From Brenneria izadpanahii (GTDB lineage Bacteria > Pseudomonadota > Gammaproteobacteria > Enterobacterales > Enterobacteriaceae), in the NCBI RefSeq assembly GCF_017569925.1, contig NZ_CP050854.1, forward strand, positions 4,402,001 to 4,466,000: a stretch of DNA of 64,000 bases, given 5' to 3'. The notes beneath the pieces are model-generated. The model saw only the letters and a program-made list of their open reading frames with translations. It did not search any database and was not told the DNA's origin. Positions 9,565-18,590 of the stretch are shown here, in pieces; position 1 is the first letter of the stretch; each line of letters starts with the position of its first letter. The position numbers and the translations under genes were made by a program.

Positions 9565-11217
9565 TTACTCGATTAGCCGGACGAAACCGCTTTTCTGATG
9601 CAGCTCGTCTGTAATTTCACTGAGTCGGTTCCTGATCTTGCTTTCCGATGCGACAAAGTCCGCACCGTTGTAATAGGTGAGGTCCGCGCTTTTCTCAGCG
9701 CAACCCGCCAGTCCCGCATCGGCGACGCGGCGGAACGCCGAAGCGCTGGCGATGGTGCCGCCGTTCTCATCCTCGTTCTCCGCCTCATCGTTGCCGGTAA
9801 CCACCAGGAAGAAATGCAGGTTGCGCTCACGGAAACTGGCGCACAGGTTGGCGAAACGCTCGGTAATCAACTGCTCGCTGGTACAGCCGTCATTCTCCGT
9901 CGTATCCGAGCGGCAACCGTCTATCGTTTCGCCCACGTAGGCGTTGTAGGAATCGCTGTCGAACCACAGCATATCGGTGGAGTTGACCAGCATTACGATA
10001 GCCTTGGTGCGTTCATCGTTGCCCTCGTCGAAGTCTTTGGGCAGCTCGTCGTCCAGATCCCAGCCGCTGGCGCCGCGGAAGGCCGGCGCCAGGGCCATCG
10101 CCGCCCAGCCCATGGCGATGGCGTAGTTAACGTTAAAACCGGTGCGCATCTCGTCGAGCCGATCGGCGATCTTGTCCAGATCGTTGGTCAACGGCAGCAA
10201 CGGCGCATAAGGGCAGCCCATGTCCACAACCAGGGTGCGCGTGTCATTGACGCCGGTAGCCTGGCCGAAATCAGGATTCGGCCCGATCCAGGAAATGGAG
10301 TAGTTCTCGTAAGCGTTCGAGACATTGACGTCATAGCGGTAGTAAATGCGAAACTGACCGGACGGCGCTTCGTCCCAGAAGTAGTTTTCGCCCCGGTTCA
10401 ATCCCCGGTACATACACAGCAGATTGTAACGGCGATCGGGAATACGGCGGTCGGCCAGACTGCCGTAGCCCGACTGGAACAGCGACGTAAGCTCCACCGG
10501 ATTAAGCCCCGCCGAACTCGCCCACTGCCGGACCCGGTTGGTATGTTCGGCGTCATAGACGCTGACGGCCTGACTATGGGGAACCAGCGCCAGCCAGATG
10601 TTTTCGCGATCGCCGATCAGGTTTTCCGCAAACTCGTTGCCGATACGGCGCAGGGCGGCCAGGTTGGCGCTATCCTCTTTCAGAGTGTTGGGCAATATCA
10701 GGGCGACTTCCATTGAATGGTTGCGCACCTCGACGGTGGAATAAACCTCTTGTTCGCTGTCGCCCAGTTGCAGCAGTTCAGGAGCGGTGGTAAAGCTGGC
10801 GGTCACGGTATAGGTCGGATAGTCGTTGCCGCTGCGCCCTTCGCGAACGCTCACCTTGTCGAGCGTCATATTTTCCGCCAGCGCGCTATTCAGCCCCAGG
10901 TTGGCCTTGACGTAATCGAACGCCAGTTGCGTCATCTGCTCCGGGTCATAATCTTTATTTTCATTGTTGCTGATAACGGCCTGATGCCCCACGGCCAGCG
11001 CCGCCGCATCGGTCGCGCGCTTGATTTGCGTCGCGTCGCCCGTCGACGTCGAGGTATCGACGATAAAGGCGGCGCTCACCAACAGCGCCATGGCGCTCAG
11101 CACATAGAACGCCGCCCCCGCGCCGCGCTCCTGCCGCATAAAGCGGCGCAGATCGCGGCAAAGAATTCTCCGCCGTCCTTGCATCTGACGCCTCATCCAA
11201 CGGCAAAGGCTACTCAT
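9565..11217 (-). CDS. tadG: Tad pilus minor pilin-like assembly protein TadG
   Basis: The N-terminal basic stretch is followed by a single membrane segment (YVLSAMALLVSAAFIVD) and the sequence DATQIKRATDAAALAVG, the hallmark of the TadG-like N-terminal domain. The remainder, about 550 residues in all, is a large predicted periplasmic region resembling the von Willebrand A-like part of TadG. TadG is an inner-membrane-anchored component of the Tad (Flp) pilus machine. The start at 11217 overlaps the tadF stop and has GGAAG upstream; an ATG nine bases earlier is equally in frame. It is the last gene of the tad run in the standard order, which strongly supports the assignment. The giant adhesin follows after 38 bases, so the two may share a transcript. 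Confidence 0.85.
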   Translation of the reverse strand: MSSLCRWMRRQMQGRRRILCRDLRRFMRQERGAGAAFYVLSAMALLVSAAFIVDTSTSTGDATQIKRATDAAALAVGHQAVISNNENKDYDPEQMTQLAFDYVKANLGLNSALAENMTLDKVSVREGRSGNDYPTYTVTASFTTAPELLQLGDSEQEVYSTVEVRNHSMEVALILPNTLKEDSANLAALRRIGNEFAENLIGDRENIWLALVPHSQAVSVYDAEHTNRVRQWASSAGLNPVELTSLFQSGYGSLADRRIPDRRYNLLCMYRGLNRGENYFWDEAPSGQFRIYYRYDVNVSNAYENYSISWIGPNPDFGQATGVNDTRTLVVDMGCPYAPLLPLTNDLDKIADRLDEMRTGFNVNYAIAMGWAAMALAPAFRGASGWDLDDELPKDFDEGNDERTKAIVMLVNSTDMLWFDSDSYNAYVGETIDGCRSDTTENDGCTSEQLITERFANLCASFRERNLHFFLVVTGNDEAENEDENGGTIASASAFRRVADAGLAGCAEKSADLTYYNGADFVASESKIRNRLSEITDELHQKSGFVRLIE

Positions 11218-11812
11218 CGTCGTCATCTTCCGGCATGCCCGCTTCCTGCATTAACGCGTCATCAAGCGCGATAACGCCCCTCGCCACGCGATTTACGGCG
11301 GTAACGTGCAGCAGATTGGTCAACGACAGCCCGCCAATCAGGCTGATGTCTTTACCTTCACGACACAGTTCCACCACCATCATCGAAATATCCTCGCTGC
11401 CGCTTGCCACATCCTTTTCCGGTAAATCGCCCGGATATTGCTCGCCGTACCCGACCAGATTGCCCGGACACAGCTCGCCCGAATTGCCGCGATTAAGCTG
11501 CCAATATACTTCCCCGGTTTGGCGCACGTTGCTGATAAGCAACTGATAATTAGTCGAAAGATCTTCCGGCGACACCACATCCAGCAGCCCTTGCAGCCCC
11601 TCTTCCGTCAGTTCCTGCTGCATCGCCAGAAGGGAGACGACGGCGCCGGCCCGCTGTTCCATCCGTTCCCGCTCCAGCCCCACGGTATAGATATCCGCGC
11701 ACAGCGTTCCCAGCGCCAGCACAATGGGCAGCGCCAGCGCCGTCTCCACCGTGACGGAGGCCCGCCGGTCCGAACAGAAACGGCGGAGCCGCGATAACGC
11801 GTTACTCTTCAC
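11210..11812 (-). CDS. tadF: Tad pilus pseudopilin TadF
   Basis: This protein of about 200 residues has a short basic leader followed by RASVTVETALALPIVLALG, a TadE/TadF-type pseudopilin segment with the characteristic Glu in the hydrophobic stretch. TadE and TadF are processed by the TadV peptidase in the Tad system and act as minor pilins. I chose the GTG at 11812, which overlaps the end of tadE, because GGAG lies seven bases upstream. A longer form starting with ATG at 11836 lies inside tadE. The C-terminus is strongly acidic (EDDDDE), and its last codons overlap the start of tadG, implying translational coupling. Confidence 0.85.
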   Translation of the reverse strand: MKSNALSRLRRFCSDRRASVTVETALALPIVLALGTLCADIYTVGLERERMEQRAGAVVSLLAMQQELTEEGLQGLLDVVSPEDLSTNYQLLISNVRQTGEVYWQLNRGNSGELCPGNLVGYGEQYPGDLPEKDVASGSEDISMMVVELCREGKDISLIGGLSLTNLLHVTAVNRVARGVIALDDALMQEAGMPEDDDDE

Positions 11813-12308
11813 TGCGCAGCTCCGTGCCGAATACATGCTTGTACTGATAGCGGAAGGTGTCGCCCAACGTCAGCACTTCCGGCAGCGGGGTCAGGAACGC
11901 TTTTTTTATCTGTACCGTCACCGACCAGACGGGCAAGGTATTCACCTCGTCGGCGTCGTCTTCGTCGGTGGCGATCTCCAGCCCGCCAAGCTGACTCAGA
12001 TTGTCGAAATGCAGAACGCTGACGGTTAAATCATCCTGTTGCAGATAGCCGTAAGCCGCGCTGACCATGCGTTCCTTCAGCCGCGTCGCCATCTGTTCGG
12101 CGCTGCCGGTGTTGAGATCGTCGAGACGGAAGCTCTGCACCGCCTTATCCAGCGCCGCGCTGCCGATGGCAATCACCAGGCCGATACGCGCCAGTTCGAA
12201 CAGCATCATCACGCCGACCAAAACCACCGGCGCCAGGAACGCCACCTCTACGGCGATCGCGCCGCGCGCGCTACGCCAATCCAGATCGTTGCGCCGGAAC
12301 ATCTTCAT
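11802..12308 (-). CDS. tadE: Tad pilus pseudopilin TadE
   Basis: The leader KMFRRNDLDWRSARGAIAVEVAF is followed by a hydrophobic segment (LAPVVLVGVMMLFELARIG) with the conserved Glu, the signature of TadE-like pseudopilins. It is about 169 residues, a normal family length. The ATG at 12308 overlaps the tadD stop (TGATG); a GTG one codon earlier is possible. TadE is a minor pilin cut by TadV. It has a clear paralogue in the next gene, tadF, and both sit at their usual places in the cluster. Confidence 0.85.
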   Translation of the reverse strand: MKMFRRNDLDWRSARGAIAVEVAFLAPVVLVGVMMLFELARIGLVIAIGSAALDKAVQSFRLDDLNTGSAEQMATRLKERMVSAAYGYLQQDDLTVSVLHFDNLSQLGGLEIATDEDDADEVNTLPVWSVTVQIKKAFLTPLPEVLTLGDTFRYQYKHVFGTELRSEE

Positions 12309-13171
12309 CACTCGGGATTGCTAAGCTGCAAACGTTGACGGCTGGATAACAGCAGCATTTCGCCGCGGCTGTTATCCTGGCGCATCTGCTCCACGCGCCG
12401 GTTCAGCGTCTCCATCAATTCGTCAATGCGTTGCGGTTCGGCGATGGTCGCCAGCGTGCCGCGCGCCTCTTCCTGACGATCGTTGTAGAGATAAGCCAGC
12501 GCCAGATTCAGCTTGCCGCTTGGGTTGCCGTTATCCACCGATCGCAGCAGGCCGATGGCCTTATCCGCATCCCCGCTCACCAGCCAGGAGAGCGCCAAAT
12601 TGTTCATGGCGGCCGTATCCGCCGGGTTGACTTGCAACGCTTTTTCGAACAGTTGACGCGCTTCGCCGTGCTTGCCGGCCGCATCCATCACCACGCCCAT
12701 GCCGTTGAGCGCGCTCGCGTTATCCGGCTGCGCCTTCAGCGCGCAGGCGAAATCCTTCTGCGCCATCGCATGGCGGCCCAGCGCCAGTTGCGCGCGTCCC
12801 ATGCCTAAACAAATCGCCAAGGCTTCCTGCGGTTTCATTTTGTCGCTATCGCCGCCCAGCGATTGCCGGGCGCGGCCGTACAGCTCCAGCGTTTGCTGCG
12901 GCGGACGTACCGCCGAAGCTACGCTGGCGTATTCCAATAGTTCGGCGCCGTTGAGTTCCCCGCGACCGTCGATACGGGCGTAGACTTCCGTCGCCGCTTC
13001 GATTCGCCCCTGATCGCGCAGTAAACGGGCCAGACGCAGCCCCTCGTCTTTGGTGCCTTTAATCGCCATCGAACTGCTGCATCCCGCCAGCATCACGCCC
13101 AACAGCAGCGCCAGCAACAGACGGCCGCCGCTCCGGCATCCGGCTTCCATTTTTTTCACCAGCCCAAACAT
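12308..13171 (-). CDS. tadD: Tad pilus assembly lipoprotein TadD, TPR repeats
   Basis: The N-terminus is a lipoprotein signal (LLLALLLGVMLAGCSSS) with the lipid Cys near residue 31. The rest is tetratricopeptide repeat: LGMGRAQLALGRHAMAQKDF, DNASALNGMGVVMDAAGKHG, DTAAMNNLALSWLVSGDADK. TadD is known as the TPR lipoprotein required for Tad pilus assembly, probably helping the secretin or its partners in the periplasm. At 287 residues the length is normal. It is separated from tadC by a 76-base gap with a hairpin repeat, the largest gap inside the tadC-tadF run, and it overlaps tadE by one base. Confidence 0.88.
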   Translation of the reverse strand: MFGLVKKMEAGCRSGGRLLLALLLGVMLAGCSSSMAIKGTKDEGLRLARLLRDQGRIEAATEVYARIDGRGELNGAELLEYASVASAVRPPQQTLELYGRARQSLGGDSDKMKPQEALAICLGMGRAQLALGRHAMAQKDFACALKAQPDNASALNGMGVVMDAAGKHGEARQLFEKALQVNPADTAAMNNLALSWLVSGDADKAIGLLRSVDNGNPSGKLNLALAYLYNDRQEEARGTLATIAEPQRIDELMETLNRRVEQMRQDNSRGEMLLLSSRQRLQLSNPE

Positions 13172-13210
13172 GTTCGCAACTCCTCGGTAGCTTCTTTTTT
13201 TCTGCCTGAG

Positions 13211-13230
13211 ATCCCCGCCGGCGCGGGGAT
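13211..13230. repeat. Short palindromic intergenic repeat between tadC and tadD
   Basis: The sequence ATCCCCGC-CGGC-GCGGGGAT is a perfect hairpin followed by GACGAAT. It belongs to the GTCATnCCCGC type of dispersed bacterial palindrome. A degenerate relative lies inside the 5' end of rcpA (20052-20067). It could act as an RNA processing or stabilising element in the tad transcript. Confidence 0.55.
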
Positions 13231-13247
13231 GACGAATCCCGCCGCCG

Positions 13248-14210
13248 CTACTGCGTCAACAGGCGAATCACGCGCACCAGCGCCGGCGACGCCATAATGG
13301 CGACGATCGGCGGCAGGATCAGCGCCATCAACGGTACGCTAAGCTGCGCCGGCAATTTGCCCGCCTTCTCTTCCAGCCCCAGAATCAAGGTTTTACGGCT
13401 TTCATCCGCAATGGTGCGCAACGCCTGAGAAAGCGGCGTACCGTAACGTTCCGCCTGGATCAGCGTGGCGACCATGCTTTCGATTTCCGCGACCCGGGTT
13501 CTTTCCGCCAGATGCATCATCGCCAGCGTACGATCGGAAAGGATCTGCAGCTCGGTGGCGGTGTAGTGCAGCTCGTCAGCCATTTCCGGCGACGACAGCC
13601 CCAGCTCTTTCGATACCACCTGCAGAACGCGCCCGATCGGCAATCCGGCTTCGGCGCACACCACCATCAAATCCAGCGCGTCCGGCACGGCGCGGGCCAG
13701 CTTTTCGCCCCGGCCGGCGGCCCGCCATTTCAGCCACCATTCCGGCAGCATCGCGCCGACGAAAAAACCGATCAGCCCGGCGGCGACGCCCGTCAGGCCC
13801 AGCCGATCGGCGGGCGGCAGCCAGCCAAAAACCAACGCCGCGCCGCACAAAATCCCGGTTAAAAATTTCCCCATCACCAGCCAGCCCACCGCCTCGTTAC
13901 GGCGAAAACCGGCCAGATCCAACAGGCGACGTAGGTTACGGCGATCCTTCTCCGATCCCGATAGCCGCTCGCCCTGCGCCGCCGCCGGCAGCAACAGCTT
14001 TTCCAGCCACGGCGGCATTTCCTTTCCCTGGCCGCGCAGGATATTCATCTCCTGCGCGGACGCGTCTATAGACGCGTCGGGCAAGTGCGCGCGCATCCGC
14101 TCCGCCAGCTGTTTATGCCGCCGCTGGCGTTGACGAAAAACGGCGAGGTACAGTCCGGAGCCAATCAGCCCCAGCGCCAGCAGTAATAAGGGATCGAACA
14201 GTCCGGTCAT
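13248..14210 (-). CDS. tadC: Tad pilus inner-membrane platform protein TadC
   Basis: This 320-residue membrane protein has a start-proximal transmembrane segment (PLLLLALGLIGSGLYLAVF), a cytoplasmic type II secretion F (T2SSF) domain (AVPDALDLMVVCAEAGLPIG, then LIQAERYGTPLSQALRTIAD) and C-terminal membrane segments (LPAQLSVPLMALILPPIVAIM). TadC pairs with TadB as the GspF-like platform through which the TadA ATPase drives Flp pilus assembly. It lies 19 bases after tadB in the same direction. Length and gene position are normal for the family. Confidence 0.9.
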   Translation of the reverse strand: MTGLFDPLLLLALGLIGSGLYLAVFRQRQRRHKQLAERMRAHLPDASIDASAQEMNILRGQGKEMPPWLEKLLLPAAAQGERLSGSEKDRRNLRRLLDLAGFRRNEAVGWLVMGKFLTGILCGAALVFGWLPPADRLGLTGVAAGLIGFFVGAMLPEWWLKWRAAGRGEKLARAVPDALDLMVVCAEAGLPIGRVLQVVSKELGLSSPEMADELHYTATELQILSDRTLAMMHLAERTRVAEIESMVATLIQAERYGTPLSQALRTIADESRKTLILGLEEKAGKLPAQLSVPLMALILPPIVAIMASPALVRVIRLLTQ

Positions 14211-14229
14211 TTTGTTTTCTCTCCCGCCG

Positions 14230-15210
14230 TCAACTGATCCGCTTGACCATGAAGTGCGTCACCAACATGCCGAGCGTGACGCTGCACAGGGCGTAAATCA
14301 GCACCGTGGTTCCCACCGGATCGGAAAACAGAAAGCTGAAATCCGCGGGAGAACGCATATACAAATAAGCCAGGCAGCAGGGAAACAGCGCCGCCACAAT
14401 CTTGGCGGACGCCCGCGCTTCCGACGTTTTCGACTGCACTTTAAGCTGCAGCTCGCGGCGAGCGCGCAGAGTGGCGGACAGCCGTTCCAGCGTTTCGCCC
14501 AACCGCCCGCCGGCTTCCTGGTTGATAATCAGGATCACCACGAAGAAACGGTATTCCGACATCGGCACCCTGCCCGCCGATGCCTGAATCACCTGACGCA
14601 GCGGGATCCCCAGCTTCAGCCAGTGATCGATGGTTTTAAATTCATTGGCCAACGGGCCGGTCAAATGTTCCGCCACCATCGCAAAGGTATTCGCCACCGG
14701 CACCCCCGCCCGACAGCTGCGGGTTATGGCGTCAATGGCCTCCGGCAGACTTTCGCGCAGCGCTTTCAGGTGCTTTTGCAGCGCGGAACGAAACAGCAAC
14801 GTCCCGACGCCGATAAACAGCGACAGCGCGAAAACCGGCCCCAGCGTCAGCGGCAGCAGGGTTCTTTGTCCCAGCATCATGCCCAGCAGCAGGCTCGGCG
14901 CCGCCAGGATCAGCGCCCGCTGGCGCAGGTTTTTCTTCCAGCCGATAAACGCCAACTGCGACCAGATCCCGGCCAGCCAGCTTCCCACCAGCGGTACGTT
15001 CATCAACGGCGTTTTGATCTCATCGCGCAGAATGGAATCCGAGTCCTGCCGCTCCGGCTGCGGCTCCACCTCCGCTAAAATCCGCCGCCAGCGCTGTTCG
15101 CGCTGAGCGCGGCGCTGACGCGCCCTTTGCCAGCGATAAACGGCGAAGCACAGCAGCAGCACGCCGCAAAATACCAACAGCGTGATCAGATTCAGGCGTA
15201 ACGGGGTCAT
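14230..15210 (-). CDS. tadB: Tad pilus inner-membrane platform protein TadB
   Basis: This 326-residue polytopic protein opens with a membrane segment (LNLITLLVFCGVLLLCFAVYRW), has two central segments (LILAAPSLLLGMMLG, LPLTLGPVFALSLFIGVG), and a T2SSF domain (SLPEAIDAITRSCRAGVPVA, then INQEAGGRLGETLERLSATL), ending in further membrane segments. It is the partner of TadC in the inner-membrane platform. It starts 21 bases after tadA. A charged, Arg-rich cytoplasmic stretch follows the first membrane segment. Confidence 0.9.
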   Translation of the reverse strand: MTPLRLNLITLLVFCGVLLLCFAVYRWQRARQRRAQREQRWRRILAEVEPQPERQDSDSILRDEIKTPLMNVPLVGSWLAGIWSQLAFIGWKKNLRQRALILAAPSLLLGMMLGQRTLLPLTLGPVFALSLFIGVGTLLFRSALQKHLKALRESLPEAIDAITRSCRAGVPVANTFAMVAEHLTGPLANEFKTIDHWLKLGIPLRQVIQASAGRVPMSEYRFFVVILIINQEAGGRLGETLERLSATLRARRELQLKVQSKTSEARASAKIVAALFPCCLAYLYMRSPADFSFLFSDPVGTTVLIYALCSVTLGMLVTHFMVKRIS

Positions 15211-15231
15211 CGGCGTCTCCTCTGCTCGTCG

Positions 15232-16629
15232 TCACGCATCAAACAGATGCGCTTTATCGCTGTAGAACTGCGGACGCGGGATATGCTGAACGTATTCCCC
15301 CGTCAGCATGCCCTGCGCATCCTTGCCCGTGATCTGGAAAGTGAACAGATCCTGTAGCTGGATCACTTCATTCTCCATGCCGCATACCTCGGTAATCGCT
15401 ACCACGCGGCGAATCCCGTCGCGCATACGTTCGATCTGCACGATCAAATGCACGGCGCTGGCGATCTGGCGGCGGATCGCCATCAGCGGCAGCTGCATGT
15501 TGGCCATCATCACCATGTTTTCCAGACGCTGGATCGAATCACGCGAGGTATTGGCGTGAACGGTGCATAACGAGCCGTCGTGACCGGTATTCATCGCCTG
15601 CAACATGTCAAAACTTTCGCCGCCGCGCACTTCGCCGAGGATGATGCGATCGGGACGCATACGCAGGGCGTTGCGCACCAAATCGCGCTGGTCGACCCGG
15701 CCGGTGCCTTCGGCGCTGATGGGCCGGGTTTCCAGTCTGATCACATGCTCCTGCTGGAGTTGCAGCTCGGCGGCGTCTTCGATGGTGATAATGCGTTCGT
15801 CGCTGCCGATCTTTTGCGACAGGGCGTTCAGCAGCGTGGTTTTACCGGCCCCGGTGCCGCCGGACACAATCACATTAATCCGCGCCTGCATCGCCTTATT
15901 CAGCACGTCGGCCATGGCGTATGACATACAGCGGCTTTCCGCCAGCGCTTCCAGCGACAGATTGCGGCGCATGAATTTACGAATAGAAATGGTGGTGCCG
16001 TCGATCGCCAGCGGATAGGTGATCACGTTGACGCGGCTGCCGTCCGGCAGACGGGCATCCACCATCGGGCTGGCTTCATCGATACGGCGTCCCACCGCCG
16101 CCGCGATGCGCTGCGCGGTGTTGAAGACATGTTCTTCATCAATAAAGGTGATGGGAGAAAGCTCCAATTTGCCGAAACGTTCGACGAACACCTGATTGGC
16201 GCCGTTCACCAGAATATCGTTGACCGTATCGTCGGCCAGCAGCGGCTGGATCGGGCCGATGCCGGTCATCTCATCCAGCATTTCCGCGGCGATCGTCTCT
16301 TCTTCCTGCCGGGACAACTGCAAACGCTGCTCGTCGCAAATACGGCGGATCACCGTTTCGATCTGCACCAGCAATTTATCGCGCCCCATTATGGCGGCCT
16401 TGCCGGCATCGATCTGATCGTAGAGCTGGGCGCGGATCAAACGCCGCTGGCTGGTGCGATTATCCGTCTGCCGCGTGGCCGGCGTTGACGGCGCGGGCGC
16501 GCTCGCCGCGGACTGCGCGCGGCTTTCCGCCGCCGGACGCGCTTTTAGTTCGGTAACATTGGCGGCGGCCGGTTGCGGCGCACTTTTATGCGCCTCGCCT
16601 TTTTGCTGGTGATTTTTACGAATCAGCAT
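15232..16629 (-). CDS. tadA: Tad pilus assembly ATPase TadA (CpaF family)
   Basis: This is a secretion NTPase of the GspE/VirB11 class, 465 residues. Visible motifs are Walker A GGTGAGKT (around residue 256), RIITIEDAAELQL (Asp box region), Walker B region RIILGEVRGGE (around 328) and the His-box TGHDGSLCTVHANTS. The first 100 residues are low-complexity Ala/Ser/Pro. TadA is the hexameric cytoplasmic motor that powers Flp pilus polymerisation. It sits between tadZ and tadB as usual. The start ATG at 16629 gives a Lys-rich N-terminus; no better start was seen. Confidence 0.93.
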   Translation of the reverse strand: MLIRKNHQQKGEAHKSAPQPAAANVTELKARPAAESRAQSAASAPAPSTPATRQTDNRTSQRRLIRAQLYDQIDAGKAAIMGRDKLLVQIETVIRRICDEQRLQLSRQEEETIAAEMLDEMTGIGPIQPLLADDTVNDILVNGANQVFVERFGKLELSPITFIDEEHVFNTAQRIAAAVGRRIDEASPMVDARLPDGSRVNVITYPLAIDGTTISIRKFMRRNLSLEALAESRCMSYAMADVLNKAMQARINVIVSGGTGAGKTTLLNALSQKIGSDERIITIEDAAELQLQQEHVIRLETRPISAEGTGRVDQRDLVRNALRMRPDRIILGEVRGGESFDMLQAMNTGHDGSLCTVHANTSRDSIQRLENMVMMANMQLPLMAIRRQIASAVHLIVQIERMRDGIRRVVAITEVCGMENEVIQLQDLFTFQITGKDAQGMLTGEYVQHIPRPQFYSDKAHLFDA

Positions 16630-16671
16630 AATCTGTTAACCCTTTGATAGAACAGGCGGCGCGGGAGAGCG

Positions 16672-17871
16672 TCACGCCCGTTTCAGCCAGCGCGCAAACC
16701 AGCGTTTTTCCGCCGGCTTGGCGCGCACGCCGCAGGCCAGATCGGCAAGCCGGCGCAGCCCTTGCTGAAAGGCCGGCGACGCGGCCGGATCCAGCGCTCC
16801 CAGCGCTAAACTTTGCGCCAGCGCGTGACCGGCGTTAGGCAGCACGGCATCGATTCTCCGGCCGGTAAAGTGCTCGAACTGTTCGCGGCTTAGCGGCGCC
16901 GCGCCGGCAAAACGGCTCTGGTTATGCACCAGCAACAGGCGCTGCCCTTCGCTTTCATCGCCGATTTCATGCAGTACGCGCCGGATATTGCGCGCGTCCT
17001 GCAACGTCAGTTCGGTCACGATGATGCGCAGATCCGCGTAGGTCAGCACATCCAGCGCCCCCGGCGGATAGCTGCTGGGCAAGTCCCAGATGACCTGATT
17101 AAACATGCGGCACAGCGCGCCGCCGAGATTCAGTACGTTATCCACGTCCACCGGATTCAGTTCGCCCAGTTCGGGTTTCTGCGCCAGCAGATGCAGACGG
17201 GGATCGACGCGCAGCATGGAGCGCTGCAACAGCCGGGTATCCAGTTCCTGCGTTTCCAACACCGCGGCCAGTCCGGCATCGGCGCTTTGTCCCAGCAACA
17301 ACAGCTGATCGCCGTTACGGCGATCGAAGTCCACCAGCGCGACCGGCAGATGGCGTTCGCCGGACAGCAATCGGCTCAATCCCATGGCGACCGTGCTGCC
17401 GCCGCAGCCGCCGCCGGCGCTGACCACCGCGATAGTGCGTCCCATGCGGGCATATTCCGGCCCGGCCTGCTGGCCTTCGCATTTCGCCAGCGTCGCGGCC
17501 AGCAGATCCAGCGTGAACGGCTTTAGCAGATAGTCCACCACGCCCAGCTGCAACAGGGCGCGATACAGACCGACATCCTGCTCTTTGCCCGTAACGATCG
17601 CCTGCGTCGTCGGACCGCAGATGCTGAGCAACGCTTCCAGTTCAGGCAACGGCCAGTGGACGCCTTCCAAATCCACCAGCAGAATGCGCGGCGGAACATT
17701 CTGTTCGCACCACTTGCGCGCCGCGGCAATGCCGCCCATCATCACCGGAACATCCTGCTGTTTCAGGCGCTCAAGCTGATCGCGGAGATCGGCGGCGTCA
17801 TCACCGGCGCGGACAAACGCCGCCAGCGGCGCGCTCTGCTCTTCGTTGTCAACCAGGGTAATTTCACTCAT
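16672..17871 (-). CDS. tadZ: Tad pilus polar-localisation ATPase-like protein TadZ (CpaE family)
   Basis: Residues 1-130 resemble an atypical receiver domain (VDLEGVHWPLPELEALL, then DYLLKPFTLDLLAATL with the conserved Lys-Pro). Residues 140-390 resemble a MinD/ParA-type ATPase (TIAVVSAGGGCGGSTVAMGL, ALVDFDRRNGDQ). TadZ/CpaE proteins position the Tad machine at the pole. The P-loop reads GGGCGGST rather than KGGxGKT: both Lys are missing, so nucleotide hydrolysis is doubtful. That is seen directly; the functional effect is inference. At 399 residues it is of normal length. It is followed by tadA after 42 bases. Confidence 0.87.
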   Translation of the reverse strand: MSEITLVDNEEQSAPLAAFVRAGDDAADLRDQLERLKQQDVPVMMGGIAAARKWCEQNVPPRILLVDLEGVHWPLPELEALLSICGPTTQAIVTGKEQDVGLYRALLQLGVVDYLLKPFTLDLLAATLAKCEGQQAGPEYARMGRTIAVVSAGGGCGGSTVAMGLSRLLSGERHLPVALVDFDRRNGDQLLLLGQSADAGLAAVLETQELDTRLLQRSMLRVDPRLHLLAQKPELGELNPVDVDNVLNLGGALCRMFNQVIWDLPSSYPPGALDVLTYADLRIIVTELTLQDARNIRRVLHEIGDESEGQRLLLVHNQSRFAGAAPLSREQFEHFTGRRIDAVLPNAGHALAQSLALGALDPAASPAFQQGLRRLADLACGVRAKPAEKRWFARWLKRA

Positions 17872-17885
17872 GGAATGCCACTCCC

Positions 17886-18566
17886 TTAGTCTTCAAAGTC
17901 GATATCGATAAGATCTTTCGCCTCATCGGACTGATAACGCTCAATACTGTTGACCGCCGCCACGCCGTCCGCGTCATCCAGGGTTTTCGCCTGAATCAAA
18001 TCCCGCGGCTCCGCGACCATCATCGCCAGATTGTTTTGCGTCGCGCAGCCCAGATATCCCACGCCCTCAAACGGCTTCACCATCAGCAGATCGGGATCGT
18101 TCACCTGACAGCGGGTGGGTTTCACCGCCAACGCTTGCGAAATCACTTCCAGATCGCCGGACTGACCGCCGGCGGAAGAGGTTCGCATCAGTTTGACTTT
18201 CTGCGCATCGGCGCCGGCGTTCTTCAGTACGCTGGCCAGCCGTCCGGCCATTTGCTCGCCGCGAACGCTACGGGGAATCAGCGTCAATGTTTGTTTGGAT
18301 AACCGCCCCTGATCTTTCAACATCACATTGAGCTGTTTAAGCGATTCCGGGGTAAAGCCCCGCCCGTTCGCCGCCACCTGTAGCGTGACCGCCAGCGAAG
18401 AGGGACGAACGTCGATCGTCGCCAGCGCCGGCTGCTCATAACGCTGCATACGCTGGCTGTTCACCGATTTATCGCCGCAGGCCGTCAGCAATAAACAGAC
18501 GGCGCACAGCGTCAGTCGAAATAACGGACGGGCTGACGATTTCATTGCGTTGTTTCGGTTATTCAT
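17886..18566 (-). CDS. rcpB: Tad pilus outer-membrane lipoprotein RcpB (CpaD-like)
   Basis: The protein of 226 residues has a lipoprotein signal (LTLCAVCLLLTACGDKS). A domain of CpaD type follows (TIDVRPSSLAVTLQVAANGRGF, RLASVLKNAGADAQKV, then YLGCATQNNLAMMVAEPRDL). CpaD/RcpB is a lipoprotein linked to the Tad secretin. ATG at 18566 is preceded by GGTGAAAA; an ATG seven codons later is possible. It lies between rcpA and tadZ, which is the Aggregatibacter order, and the family call rests on both motif and position. Confidence 0.82.
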   Translation of the reverse strand: MNNRNNAMKSSARPLFRLTLCAVCLLLTACGDKSVNSQRMQRYEQPALATIDVRPSSLAVTLQVAANGRGFTPESLKQLNVMLKDQGRLSKQTLTLIPRSVRGEQMAGRLASVLKNAGADAQKVKLMRTSSAGGQSGDLEVISQALAVKPTRCQVNDPDLLMVKPFEGVGYLGCATQNNLAMMVAEPRDLIQAKTLDDADGVAAVNSIERYQSDEAKDLIDIDFED

Positions 18567-18590
18567 TTTTTCACCGTTTCATCATCAGGT

